From Saposhnikovia divaricata (taxonomy: Eukaryota > Streptophyta > Magnoliopsida > Apiales > Apiaceae), in NCBI GenBank assembly GCA_036435485.1, contig CM071598.1:102608501-102672500 (forward strand): 64,000 nucleotides of DNA, written 5' to 3'. A program made the translations under genes and the position numbers. Positions 23,184 to 35,554 of the stretch are shown here, piece by piece; within the stretch, counting starts at the first letter, position 1; each line of letters opens with the position of its first letter. The notes below the pieces were generated by a model. That model saw only the letters and a list, made by a program, of their open reading frames with translations. It was not told where the DNA came from and made no database searches.

Positions 23184-24959
23184 TGTAACACCCCCAAATC
23201 CGGGGTCAGGGATTTGGTCATCACGCGGAAATCCTTATTAACAATTCACCTGTTTAACAACATTAATCCATCTATAATCATTGAATAACTGAAGTACATC
23301 ATTGAGACCCCAACTACCAAGCATCTTATAGGTTATAGGGCTAGAAACAAGAACTAAAATCTTTGCATTACTCACTTCATTACATCCATTGAATCAAATT
23401 ACACTGTGTCTTACAAATCTTATCCCGTTAGTATAGCTTCGTTGAGAAGTATACCAGCAACTAGTTCTACTCTATACAATGTGATATATATATTACACAT
23501 TAATAAAACCATATGTAACTTACTCCAGCTATAGATGTTCTGGATCCTGTCTTCTTCATAAGGGTAGCCTGCCTGCTTCTTCCGAGCTAAGCAGATAATC
23601 CTCATCCGTTTACCTTTTTCTGAAAGGCTAATATATATAAAACAAACAAGTATGAGCGAAAGAATTGCCCAGCAAGTGGTTAATAGAGTTCACAAAATAT
23701 CCCATCATATACTTGGGGTTTTCATAATACCACGGATACTTAATGTCATTAATAAAATATCTGTATCCAAGAAACCTCAATAGGGAAAGTATAATGATTA
23801 AAATAATCAGTAAATGAACATGATAAGTTCATAATCACAATAATGACCTTTCCGTCAAAATATCTGCTATGAAAAGAAGATAAGTAGAAAATCAATATAT
23901 AAATATCATCTTTCATGATATATCTTTAATCTTTATCGCAATATGAACAGTTCTTGCATTTTATAAAAGGATGAGGTTTCAAAGCACACCAATAACCTTT
24001 TCAAAAAAATCATGTCTGCTATATCAACCATAAGCAGAATATCAGCATATAGCTTAAAAATGAAGTTATAAGGAAGGTTATTGTAACATCAGTTTTGAAC
24101 ACTTTTCAACCCTGCCAACACTTATCGGTCACCCAGCCGTAGCTTTCCGATCGGGGTGCTCTCGATAATGTTGTAGAAATATCCAAATTGGATGATGAAC
24201 TAATACTGGAGTATCTCGCGCCAGATGTCAAACCTTATGATGATCAGTCATAAGTTTGTGCATCTCAAAGTTTGTTTCTCTACATGTAGAAGGAAGAACA
24301 TATGGACACCACCATCCGCCGAATCTCCCTAGCCAACGGTTGGGCATAGTTTGGGACCGGCGCAACTCGGACCCTATTTCCAGGATGGGCTGTCCCACAG
24401 TCTCTTACACCTGTTATCAGTGATGGACTGATTCACAGCCTCATACACACATACTCCTAGTTCGAGTAAAATCCATGACTCTGAAACGTAAGGCTCATCC
24501 CCCTTCCCCCAAGTATAATACTTGTTGACCAGACTCCACAAAGTAGTCGTCACCATTGTAAAGGAAGGATTCGCCAATATTTCCCAAGCAATAGCTTGTT
24601 AATGGATTAACACTTGTTACATCAATCTTACCCCTCGAGTGTTGAGGAGGTAACCAGAGTCATTCTGACTCATACGCAATAATTTGAAAATAATTTTTCT
24701 TTCAACATCCTTGACTCAAAAGTCAAGTAATAATAAAGTTATCTCAAATAAGGTTCCCCAGTTTTGAAGGAAAACGACGCCTTTACAGGCAAGAAGTTGA
24801 TTTGGAATCATGGGGACCTGAACAGTATACTGATGATCTTTTTCTGAAAATCTTTGTTAGGCCAAATGAGATAGGCTCTCACATGATTCATAGAAAGTCC
24901 AGAAGTCAGAAATATACAAGATACCTTGAATAAAACTCATAATACGCATCATAATTATT

Positions 24960-25500
24960 GAAGTCAAATATGCATTTATATACATAAACTATTCCATCTA
25001 TATTGAAAGTATTTAATAAATATTCAGATAATATTTATTAAATCGAGAATGTTTAAAGAATATAATTAAATAAAATTATTACGCTTAAACCCAGAAGTGA
25101 ATATTCAGAATAATATTCATTAAATAAATAATCATTAAATGATTATTCGAAAAGCCTTTAAATGAATATTCAAAATAATATTCATTTAATAAATAAATAA
25201 TGAAATAGTTTATAATTAACAACCTTTAAATGAATATTCGAAATAATATTCGTCAATTAAACAATCCTTATTAATAATAAGGAAAACTTTAAATGAATAT
25301 TTAGAATAATATTCATTAAATAAATAGTCATCTAGAGATAACTAGAAACCTTTAAATGAAAATCCGAATTAAGATTCATTTAAATAAATAACTCACGTAT
25401 GATTATGAAATCATACTTTAAATAAATATTTGAAACGATATTTTCCATGTAATTATAATCCTCGAATATTATTTACTAAATAAATAATATTCAGAAAATA
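24960..25500. repeat. Array of alternating palindromes in the solo LTR
   Basis: About seven units spaced 60-70 bp carry CTTTAAATGAATATTC…AATATTCATTAAA, itself an inverted repeat. The spacers are different palindromes: AATAATCATT/AATGATTATT near 25129, TCCTTATT/AATAAGGA near 25265, AGTCATCT/AGATAACT (imperfect) near 25327, and GTATGATT/AATCATAC near 25396. Confidence 0.8.
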
Positions 25501-25509
25501 ATTGTAATA

Positions 25510-25622
25510 CGTGTACGATATACCGCCTCGCGGTTTGTAACAAATTAATCGAAACATATGCCCTATACTAAGGGCTATCGTAAACCCGGCTTATAGCTAC
25601 TAGATCACCTCTAGTCTATAAG
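25510..25622. repeat. Hairpin cluster in the solo LTR
   Basis: ACCGC-CTC-GCGGT (about 25520-25534), CCCT…AGGG (25561-25574), and a strong stem CTTATAG/CTATAAG enclosing ACTAGA/TCTAGT (25590-25622). They occupy the same relative place as the hairpins at 30350-30462 in the chromovirus LTR although the primary sequence differs. Confidence 0.75.
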
Positions 25623-28603
25623 TCGTCTAATTAAAAATCACACTTCAAGTATGACAATATATTAAGTCAAAACAACTATGCATATACCTTGCATCGTATA
25701 TCGTGAAATATTCAATAATACTCTTAATGGAATAATATTTGATTAATATTCCTCAAGTGAGATAATACTCGAATAACAATCCTTGAATCTTTACAAAGTA
25801 ATAAATACTTTTTGAAATTATGATAATAATACTAAATAACATTCCTCAGAATACATAGTACTTTGCCGCTGGAATCCCTTCTGGTTTCCACGACTATTTA
25901 CATATATCCAAATACCGACTCCCGGTCTAGAATCGAACACAATAAGTATGCTCTTATACTTAGAGCTACAAGATCCACCGGTTCATAATTATTCATCTCA
26001 AATCTTATATGTGAATCAGAAGGCCAACTATATATATATATTGCAATATAAGCAATAACTGCAAAACTATATAATACAATACATGGCAAAACAGGAATAT
26101 AGAACCAATACTATAAAGTATGGTTTAGAACACTTGCCTGGTACTCGAGATACGATAGGGCTCATGACGATGTCGGTCCATCTAGACAAAGTCAAATAAG
26201 AACATACCGTTAATCCCCTGGATAACCATTCTTAACTCACGGTGTAAACATGCAACAACACAACCAAAGCATTACTTGCTCGCTCTAGCGTCATACTAAG
26301 TCCATGTTGGTCGTCAAACACTTACGTTATGAGTTTGGTTCAAAATCCATCCGCAATTCCAAGTTATACTTAGCCATTTAAAACATTGGTTTCTAAGTCT
26401 CGTTTTCAGTGGTTTTCACTTACGCGACCTTGGTTTAAACTTTTCTATAAAATCAACCGATTACTCTTTTAAGGTGATTCTTTCGCACACATACACCTTA
26501 TGATATCTAGTATTTAATAAACTTGATTCGCCACCAAAACTGTTTCATTAAGGGGTTCAATTGAAGTCATAAACTTAGCACTTACGCGATCGCACCACTT
26601 TTACGAATTTCGCGATATCTCCTAAACCGTAAATCAGTTTCACATGAACTTTATATCAAAACGAAGCTTATGACATGATCTAACTTATCATGGCAGAATA
26701 CGCAACTGGGCAGTGAGTTAGAGTTACTGTCAAACACGATTTCTTAAGGTTAACGAAATTTCGGCATTACGACGGATATAAATCGGATATTCCAAAAATC
26801 GTAATCATCAAACCAAGCCACACCGGGCATCAACACAACTTATCCACATGGTATACACCTCCACAAGTCCAGAAGCTACTGATCTTAGCATCAAAATAAT
26901 AATGCTTCTTAATCTAACTAAACCACTTAACTAATCATGCTTATAATCATTATCATGAACATACTACTCTAAAATCACCAAGAACATGTTTTAATCTCAA
27001 AACAAGAGCTAGGGTTTCAAAGTTTATACCTTCTTGAGAGTATGTACTAGCCTTACAAAGCTTGATCTAGTCCTTGTCTAGCCTTAATAACCCTTAGATC
27101 ATCCAAACAAAACAAGAAATCAAAGTTAGTTCTTAGAGGGTTACTATTCATCATCATCTTGTAAAATCCATAACAAATCGAAAAATAAAAGTTTGGTGCT
27201 CAAATTTTTACCTCATCTTATACCATTCAAGGGCTTTCTTTTGAGCTATAGAACACAAGAATCCAGCCATGGGAGCTAGGGTTTTGAGCCCCATCTTTCT
27301 GCTGGACAGAAACTGGACAGTTTGGTTTCTTCAACTTGGGGAGGTGATTTGCCTAGGCTACACTACTTGGATTGCTATGAAATTTGGAGCGAATCTTGCC
27401 AATGGAGTGGAGAGGCTGTGGTTAAAATTTGGTGATTTTATCATGGATAGAAATGAAGATATGAATTTTTCTTTCATTGTTGGTCCTGCTGGGCAGTTTT
27501 GGAGAAAAAGAGATGGAGAGCTTTTCTTCTTTGGTTACTTTGCATAAAGTGAATTATTTGGCCACAAATATCTCAAGTTACTTTAATAAAGTGATTGTGT
27601 CATGGTGATGATCTCATCCAAGGCCAAGTGTTGGTGTTTTATGGTGATGATGATGCAAGTTGGTTAACTAGCTTGGTTAGTTTCTAAGGATGCTTGTTTC
27701 TTTTCAACCAACTTAGTTCCTCTTGCTTTAATGTAGTGTCACCCATCCAATGGTGCCACTTAACACTTCCTTATTCATCCAAGTGTTGGCTTTAAAAAAT
27801 ATGTTACCCCTTTTTGGTCAAAGTGCAACTAATTAAACCACTTAGTTGTTTGTTGACTTTCATGTAAGTCATTTTGATCTTTCCCTTTTCCACAAATTTG
27901 ATTTCTCTTTGTCTTTTGAATAAAATAAATACGTTACAACTTATACTTTGCATATTATTGCTCTAATATGGCAAAATACCTCGAACGAATATTTATTCCA
28001 ACATTCCTTGTTTATTTCTCTTTATCTCAAAAAAACGTTCTCCCGATTTCTCAAGCATTCTCTATTTCTCAATTTTAGGAGTTTATTCTCAATCTTCTTT
28101 CTCTCTCATAATATATCCTTCCTTGGACTCTTAATATACCATATCCTTAATCCATGATTCGTTCGCACAATCGCTTAATCTCATTATAAAGTCTCAACGG
28201 TTTCTAGAACGTTCGTTCCATTTACGTTCTAAATCCTCGAATCAAATTTAATAAAATCCTAACATATTAAATCCTTACTTCCTCAAATTTAATATCTCAT
28301 TTCTTGAATATAATAATATATCATTCACTGCCCGGTCAAATATTACACCGAAATACAAATTGGAATTTCTGAATTCCGATCGTCTTTGCATACACTTATT
28401 TGCTCTGTAGATCACTAATATGACTTCAGAATATCCATCCTATGTCTCGTACATAGATGACATGAAAAATTTTCTTAATCCTCAAAATCACTATTCATCC
28501 ACCAAAATCACTATTCATGCATGACAAACACTATTCACGTATATACTCATTCTTAATAAGAAAAGTTTTAATTCTACCGAAAAATCTGGGTTCTTACAAG
28601 ATA

Positions 28604-28970
28604 CTTCCCTAAGAGACTTTATTAAATCTCTAGAACACAAGCTCGTCCTTAAGGAAGAAGTAGAAGCATATCTTAGGAACAATCTAGCTGAGTTAGAAAC
28701 TAAATGCGAAGCTTACAAACTAGCTGCTAGTAAAGTGTATGTAGATAATGACACATTTAAGAAGATAACTGGAGTAGGTATAGGACTTGATTATTCTGAC
28801 CTTCCTAAGAAAGAAGGAAAGAGACCTATTGACCCTAGTTCCAGTGACCTTAAAAAGGAAACACCTAGCATTCTTAAATCAGCTGTCAAACCTATCTACA
28901 AACACCTTGTTCCTAGAATAGAAGAAGAAGAGACTGAATTGATAGCTAGATATGAGATTGAGATGGAAGA
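28604..28970 (+). pseudogene. Ty1/copia gag, continuation
   Basis: Directly continues the frame broken at 23184, once the solo LTR and one AGATA copy are set aside. It shows a helical segment (LVLKEEVEAYLRNNLAELE) and then a Lys/Pro-rich part, and stays open to 28970, where the chromovirus LTR enters (target GAAGA). No known domain in this tail. The uninterrupted frame over two segments argues that the element was young when both insertions occurred. Confidence 0.75.
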
Positions 28971-29826
28971 TGTGACGCCCCCAGATCCGGGGTCGGAGAT
29001 CTAGGCGCTCACGGTCCATTTTCCATTAATAACATACCTGTTCTTGCACACAATATATATAACACAGCCATCGACCCCACAATAAACTCACACCACACTC
29101 ACACACACAGGTTAGAGCCTCAGAAACGTCACACATTGATTAAACAGTAAATAAGTTATCAGAGTTATTACAGACCGAATTAAATAGTATTTATGCTACC
29201 AGCAACACTCCGATATGAAGCGAAGCTGGCGGCTTGAAAGTTTGTTACGATACACTGCCTTGCACAGGTCATGCTGATAAATAAAACATACTAACAAAAG
29301 CTGCCAACCAATCCGGCTAATGGGGCCTACCGGTGGAATCTCAAGTGGAGGCTCGGGCCTAGTCACCTGCTTTCGAGCAGTCTGCCTGGGTCTTGCCATT
29401 TCGCTTAGCTGTTGTGTTTGTAAAGTTTGAAAACAAGCAAGAGTGAGCAACTATAGCTCAGCAAGAAATATGTATATAAGATAAGCAATATACATCTCAT
29501 ATGATTGGCAGTTGATATATTTGTTTGTATCAATCAGTTATAAAATCATTTGTCACAGTTGATAAATCTCGAAGGTGCAACAATATGTGCCCTTGTTTTC
29601 AAAATAAACTTGCAGTTCTAGATACTGCATTGAATCAACATCTTTCTCATCAAAATAGAACACTATCAGCAACTTGGCACAAAAGCCTAAGAAGCAGTGT
29701 CAAAGCATTTTTCCAAAATGGAGGAATGGGACTTAAAGAAAACACAAAACCTGACAAGGATTGACGATGATCAGTCGCCACATCCAAGTCCAATAATCCG
29801 CGGGTCTTCTCTACCGGTAGAAGGAT

Positions 29827-29910
29827 AGAAACTACATCCGTAACTATCCCTCGGGTGAAAACTACATCCGTAATCACCCTCGATGAAAACTACATCCGTA
29901 ATCATCCTTC
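29827..29910. repeat. Three-copy direct repeat in chromovirus LTR
   Basis: GAAAACTACATCCGTAA followed by TCnnCC(C/T)TCG occurs three times in about 80 bp. It is repeated in the other LTR at about 61644-61727 and is absent from the related LTR at 17010. Confidence 0.8.
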
Positions 29911-30178
29911 GGCAACACCTGGGCCGGAATAATAAGTGATGGACCGCCTGGCTCACGGCCGCTTACACATCCCGGGAATCGTTCGTCAACGGTTCCCACA
30001 CCTGCCAGAGTCCCTTTTTCTTTTCTTTTAAAACTTGATTTTGATTGAAAACAGAGTAATTGAGGTTCGACATCAGTCGACCGATGATTCTTGAAATCAT
30101 ACAAGAAGCAGAATCTGACCGGGGGTTTTCGAAAATGTTTTGAGTTCGAAAGAGTTCGAGTTTAAAAGTATTAAAAGG

Positions 30179-30462
30179 TATCTTGGATTAGCTTTGTCTT
30201 TAAAGAATGAACAATAATTAATAAATAATATTTTAAGATTTTATATTAATAATTAATAAAATAATTATTCGATAAAATAAACTCTTAATCCAAGATAGGG
30301 TTTCGAGTATTTACGAAGATGTAACGATAGTTATTTGAATATACGATACCACCCGAATGACCCTTCGGGTTTTCGCAATACAGATACGATATAATAATAT
30401 ACCGTTCCCCAGTCAATAGTATATACGGACCGCTACGACCTCTATTGCTAGAGTCGTTGTGC
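30179..30462. repeat. Conserved hairpin region in chromovirus LTR
   Basis: A perfect 12-bp stem TATCTTGGATTA (30179-30190) / TAATCCAAGATA (30286-30297) encloses about 95 nt of A+T-rich inverted repeats. Next comes CCCGAA/TTCGGG (about 30352-30369), then CGGAC…CTCTA/TAGAG…GTnCG (30426-30462). The same set occurs at 17835-18120 and at 61996-62279. Confidence 0.8.
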
Positions 30463-32459
30463 GAAGAAAACATTTCAATCTAAGTTCAAGGGGTAAAAGC
30501 ATACATGTACTTGTTCAATCTCAATTGCATCAATACTTCGATAAACATAGCATTCGATATAATTTGAAAACTACAAACACAACAGTGAAAATCCTTGTAT
30601 AAAGATAAGTTTTGAAAAGTAAACTTGCCTTGGTTTGGTTGGGGTGGTCGAGCGTGCGAATTCGAACGATCTATACATAAACAATAACCGTTCGTTAGTA
30701 CCTAACAATTTCTCTTTAGTTACGGGGTTTTAAGGGGGTACGAAATTAACTTAACGACTTCGTCTTATGACTCCCTAGTCCCACTATAAGTCCATGACAT
30801 CACTCGTTTACGCTCGTCACTTACTCGACTTAATTTAGTTACCACGTTCGAACCATAACCACTAACCCTAGAATAATGTTCCACTAATCGACTTTTTTCC
30901 ATTGCGCGAATTTTACTCTAGCATTTTTATAAAATCCAAAAATTCATATTTTAATCCAATTCCTTTGGGGTGGTCTTCACCACTGCATTACTTACATTCT
31001 CAAATTTTTCCATGATCCCAAACATATTTTAAGGTGTTTAAACAAGGTTCACAAGGGGGTCACTTTATGCAGTCCATAGTCCAGAAACAAAATTCACTTC
31101 TCCGGCCATAACTAAAAATCCACACATCACCTAGCTATGAATCTTACATATCCAGAAACTACATTCAATTATCTTTCCAACAATATAAGGTAGGACATCA
31201 GGGGACATCATTTGGGTGTTCAAAATCGTGCTACAACACAGATCAAAGTTCCTGGACAACTCAGCAAGCTCAAATCACTTAGATCAACCATTTTTCATGC
31301 TTCCATAACATAAACACCACTTAAAACACTTAGATCATGATTCATAACACTCATGGAGATATATATATTAACCATGGTCATAAAATTCATAATCTCAACA
31401 TCAAAAACCAAGATCCATGCTATCCAATACATACACATTCAAGATAACCCCTAAAATGCATGGATCTACTACCATACTATAAGAACAACACATAACCAAG
31501 GGTGGTTTGAGATTTTATACCTTCTTGAGCTCCTAGAGACCTTGAACAATCTTTATACAACTTAAAAACACCTTAGATGGCCTCCTACAACACTCACAAT
31601 GCAAGATCTAAAAGATAATAAACTTATGTTAGTATTTCTCTAAACTTCCAATCATTATAACTCAAGAACCAATGGATGGAAGGCTTTGAAATTGATACCA
31701 TACCTCTACTAAGATGCAAGGAAGCCCTAGGAAGGTTGTGGATGAAGAAATGGTGGAGAGAAAACCTCTCCCTCTCTCCTTGTATGGTTCGGCCGAGAGC
31801 AATGTTCCAAGGGGGGGGGGAGTGTTTTTGGTTTTTGTTTTGTTTGGAATGACAAAAAGGAATGCTAATATGACTTGTATTATTGTGGGTAGTAGAAAGT
31901 AATCACATGTTGCCAAGCTAGCCTAGGATGCATCCATGCCCTAGTGTCCCCTAGTACATCATCCACCATGCTAGTCACTATTCACATTTGCTTTTATGTC
32001 TCCTAGTTCCTTTTTCTAACTATCTAGTTACATGGCACTTGCATGTAATTTCTTTCCTTGTAATATTATTCTCCCACCAATGCTTGTTATTTAATCCTTA
32101 CTTCGTATTGTAATTTAATTATTCTCTCGTAATAATATTTCGTCGCGTAGAGATTTCCCCTATAATTCCTTAAGTACTTATTGTGTAAATTCCTCGAATG
32201 TCCAAAATTCCTCGTCATAATTCTTAATAAATCCTTTAATATTCTAACCATTCTCAAATTCCAAGTTTTATAAATATTACTAACAACAGGACTCTTACTT
32301 TCACAATCTCTCTGTATATCTTACATCATAAATGCAACAACGCAGTTTCTCAGACAATCAATTCTATAAATCAACAGGGATGACTAGAAAGGTTCCATAA
32401 TAATAATGTCACAAGATATTAAATAAAAGGAAATATTACCAAAAATTAGGGTTCTTACA

Positions 32460-32478
32460 GCCTCCCCTCCTTAAAAGG
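32460..32478 (-). promoter_or_regulatory. Polypurine tract of the chromovirus
   Basis: Minus strand CCTTTTAAGGAGGGGAGGC immediately before TGTAAGAACCC of the 3' LTR. Confidence 0.8.
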
Positions 32479-32492
32479 ATTCCGTCCCGGAA

Positions 32493-34506
32493 TCAGGTTG
32501 AAAACAGTTGGGGGTGCTTTTCACGCATTGCGCTCTCTAGTTCCCATGTTGATTCTTCGACATTCTGATTCCTCCACAAAACTCTCACTAATTTGACAAC
32601 CTTGTTCCTCAGCACCTGTTCTTTTCGATCCATGATTTCTACGGGTTGCTCGACATATGTTAAGTCTGGTTGCAGATCCACTTGATCATGTTCTATCACA
32701 TGTCGGAAATCGGTATGGTATGGTCGTAGCATGGACACATGGAACACATTATGTACTTGCTGTAAGCTCGGGGGTAAAGCCAGTTCATAGGCTAACTTCC
32801 CAACTCGTTTCAAGATCTCAAAAGGTCCAATAAACCTCGGGCTTAGTTTTCCCTTCTTACCAAATCTCATCAATCCTTTCCACGGTGATACTTTCAACAT
32901 CACAAACTCTCCTACTTCATATTCTTTGTCCTTGCGGGTTTGGTCCGCATACTTCTTCTGTCTGTCTTGGGCCGCTACCAGCCGTCCTCTTATGAGCTCG
33001 ATAGTTTCTCTTGTCTGTTGGACCAGTTCAGGCCCTAAAATCTTCCGCTCTCCAACTTCTTCCCAACACAAAGGAGACCGACATCTCCGTCCGTATAAAG
33101 CTTCATATGGGGGCATGCCTATACTCGCATGGTAACTGTTGTTGTAGGAAAATTCGATCAACGGCAAGTGGTCATCCCAACTTCCCTTAAAATCAATGGC
33201 ACATACCCTCAACATGTCCTCGATGGTTTGGATGGTTCTCTCACTCTGTCCGTCGGTTTGGGGATGGTATGCAGTACTCATGTTTAACTTAGTCCCCACA
33301 CAATCCTGAAAACTTCTCCAGAACCTGGAGTTGAATCTCGGGTCTCTATCTGATACAATGCTCACAGGAACCCCATGTCTAACCACAATCTCCTTTAAGT
33401 AAATATCTGCCAGATTGTCGACAGTATATCTCTCGTTGATTGGAAGAAAATGTGCTGACTTGGTCAACCTATCGATAATTACCCAAATGGCATCATGATT
33501 CGTCTTGGTCCTTGGTAATCCGACCACAAAGTCCATCGCAATCTGCTCCCACTTCCACTCGGGTATCTCTAAGGGTTGCAACAATCCACTGGGCCTCTGG
33601 TGTTCGGCCTTTACTCTTTGACATGTCAAACACTTACTTACCCACTCTGCCACATCCTTTTTCATATTAGGCCACCAATAGTATTCTCTTAAATCTCTAT
33701 ACATCTTAGTGCCTCCAGGGTGAATTGAGTACCTCGAACTATGAGCCTCTTGCAAAATCTCATCTTTTAACTCTTGAACGTTCGGAATCCATATCCTAGA
33801 TGCGTACCTCATGATTCCATTCCCGTCCTTCTCACACTTAATTTCTTCGCCAGTCAAGATTTTCTCCATCGAATTCTTTTCTTCTTCCATCTTCTTTTCC
33901 TGGCACAACTTAATCTTTTCCAATAGCGGTGGTTGGACTTTTATTTCCATTAGACTCTCTTGTCCAATTCCTGATAACCTCACTTCAATCTCCAGTTTCT
34001 CAAGGTCCTTGATCAATTCGTCCACTGACGTAATCATCTTAAGCTTCTTCTTTCGGCTAAGTGCATCGGCCACCACGTTGGCCTTCCCTGGGTGATAATG
34101 AATCTCACAGTCATAATCTTTGATTAGCTCTAACCATCTCCTCTGCCTCATGTTTAACTCTTTCTGAGTGAATATGTACTTTAAGCTCTTGTGATCCGTG
34201 TAGATTTCACACTTTTCTCCGTACAGGTAATGTCTCCAGATCTTTAAAGCAAAAACTATCGCTGCTAATTCCAAATCATGGGTGGGGTATCTTATCTCAT
34301 ACTCCTTAAGTTGTCTGGACGCATACGCAATCACCTTACCGTGCTGCATAAGCACACACCCTAAACCTTTATGGGATGCGTCGCTATAAATCACAAAATC
34401 TCCTTTATCATCAGGTAGGGCTAGTACTGGTGCTGTCACCAACCTCTTTTTCAACTCTTGAAAGCTCTCTTCGCATTTTTCAGTCCACACAAACTTCTCG
34501 GTCTTG
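32493..34506 (-). pseudogene. Chromovirus pol, C-terminal half: RNase H, integrase, chromodomain
   Basis: An open frame from the breakpoint near 34504 to TAG at 32493. The first eight residues of the open frame come from the adjacent copia LTR, not from pol. RNase H: VIYSDASHKGLGCVL, DLELAAIVFALKIWRHYLYG, IYTDHKSLKYIF. Integrase: HPGG…H then CLTCQRVKAEH (zinc domain), and the D-D-E core at VIIDRLTKSAHF, VSDRDPRF and QSERTIQT, all intact. GPFEILKRVGKLAYEL and VFHVSMLRPY follow. The last 50 residues (PVEIMDRKEQVLRNKVV, LVRVLWRN, STWELESAMREKHP) form the chromodomain-like targeting tail of Tekay-type elements. Intact but cut from RT by the copia block. Confidence 0.92.
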
Positions 34507-35492
34507 TTAACGGTTGATTCCACGCTCTTCTATTGTATTCCCAAATTCCCTTGAGCGAAGTGTGGCCTTCGTCTTCTCAAGTTAACCTCTCTTCTTGCTC
34601 CTGGGTGGCTACCAATTTTTTTCGACCAGCCCCCAGCAAGAAGAGAATAAGAATATATATAGGCTACAATAGGGATCATGGATAATTAGGTTGGGCCTTC
34701 TAATTACATCTTGATCCTAGCCCAATGTAATTAAATATTAATTCAATCCACTAAAGAATTAATATTTGCACTACCTTTCCTAATACCGTAATTTAATTAA
34801 TTAATTCGGTTCCAATATTATTTGCTTATTAAATTCCCCATGTTTAAAATATCGCATGTCCATTAATTAAATAAATTACTGATAATTCATTTAATTAATA
34901 TCTTTTATCCTTGATTATCCACTCAACCTTTATTTAATTATGCCGGAATAAATCCACCTGCAGGGTTTCACATAATTAAATCTTTTTGAGCTTTCAAGGG
35001 GACATCATTAACCCGAATATTATCAGGACATGGATTCCTTCAATAAATAATATCCCACCATATATATTATTTCATCACCCAAAATATAATGAAATAAATC
35101 AAAAGAATTATTTCATATATAAATCAAAGCATGTAAATAATATATACGTGTCAATTATTATTTCCGGATTAAGAACCTAAGCATTAATAATAACATAGAA
35201 TCTTAGTTCACCTTCTTAATCAGTATAAGGGAACAATTCTAAATTTGATCCTGTTCAATATACACAAAGTATACTAGTATTATTTATTAGTCAATATAAA
35301 CTAATCTAAATAATACTACAGCCATTCCAGTGGATTGTCTAACTCCACCTGTGCTGTGAACCTTATTATATTATATAAACCGTATTTAATAATCTAATAT
35401 TCTGTATCCCATTTGATACTAGATTATTCACAATATATAATATTTAGACAACATGTAAACATTTAAATAAATATTTTCAGTATACACCAACA
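34503..35492 (-). repeat. Copia LTR 1 (3' LTR of copy A), truncated
   Basis: Joined to chromovirus pol at shared CTTG (34503-34506), so about 85 bp of its 3' end are missing. Its start, next to the PPT at 35493, is complete. It also lacks about 47 bp near 35467 that the other copies have. Confidence 0.85.
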
Positions 35493-35554
35493 ATCTCCCA
35501 CTTATACTCAAAATATTCTATGAGTATATCAGTGTTTATTTAATCCACTATTAC

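Larger units (their letters stand above)
23184..28598 (-). repeat. Solo LTR, 5.4 kb, with TSD AGATA
   Basis: Plus-strand ends TGTAACACCCCCAAATCCGG and GGGTTCTTACA, with AGATA on both sides (23179-23183 and 28599-28603). The ends match the TGTGACGCCCCC / GGTTCTTACA pattern of the other gypsy LTRs here, but the sequence is another family. No PBS, PPT or coding domain lies between, so it is a solo LTR left by LTR-LTR recombination. By analogy with the chromovirus its direction is minus. The ORF at 27269-27547 has no recognisable domain. Confidence 0.85.
19953..28970 (+). mobile_element. Ty1/copia element, 5' part, twice interrupted
   Basis: 5' LTR, PBS, leader and most of gag are present. The gag frame is interrupted at 23184 by a solo LTR, resumes at 28599 (copy of the duplicated AGATA), and is interrupted again at 28971 by the chromovirus LTR. 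Protease, pol and the 3' LTR lie beyond the window if they survive. The long gag with a coiled-coil tail recalls SIRE/Maximus-type elements, but without RT the lineage is uncertain. Confidence 0.8.
28971..32459 (-). repeat. 3' LTR of the chromovirus
   Basis: Plus-strand ends TGTGACGCCCCCAGATCCGG and AGGGTTCTTACA; 3489 bp; adjoins the PPT at 32460. An ORF of 84 codons (29450-29196, minus) is the same in both LTRs, but the copies are so alike that this proves nothing. Poly-G runs at about 31811. Confidence 0.92.

Noticed and set aside
27269..27547. 92-codon ORF in the solo LTR
   Set aside because: No recognisable domain, and its setting is LTR. I could not support a gene.
29196..29450. 84-codon ORF in both chromovirus LTRs
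   Set aside because: LTRs differ by under 1%, so conservation is uninformative; no domain recognised.
34986..35180. 64-codon ORF present identically at 34986, 41528, 47420 and (reverse) 55762
   Set aside because: It lies in the copia LTR; identity reflects recent copying of the LTR, not protein selection.
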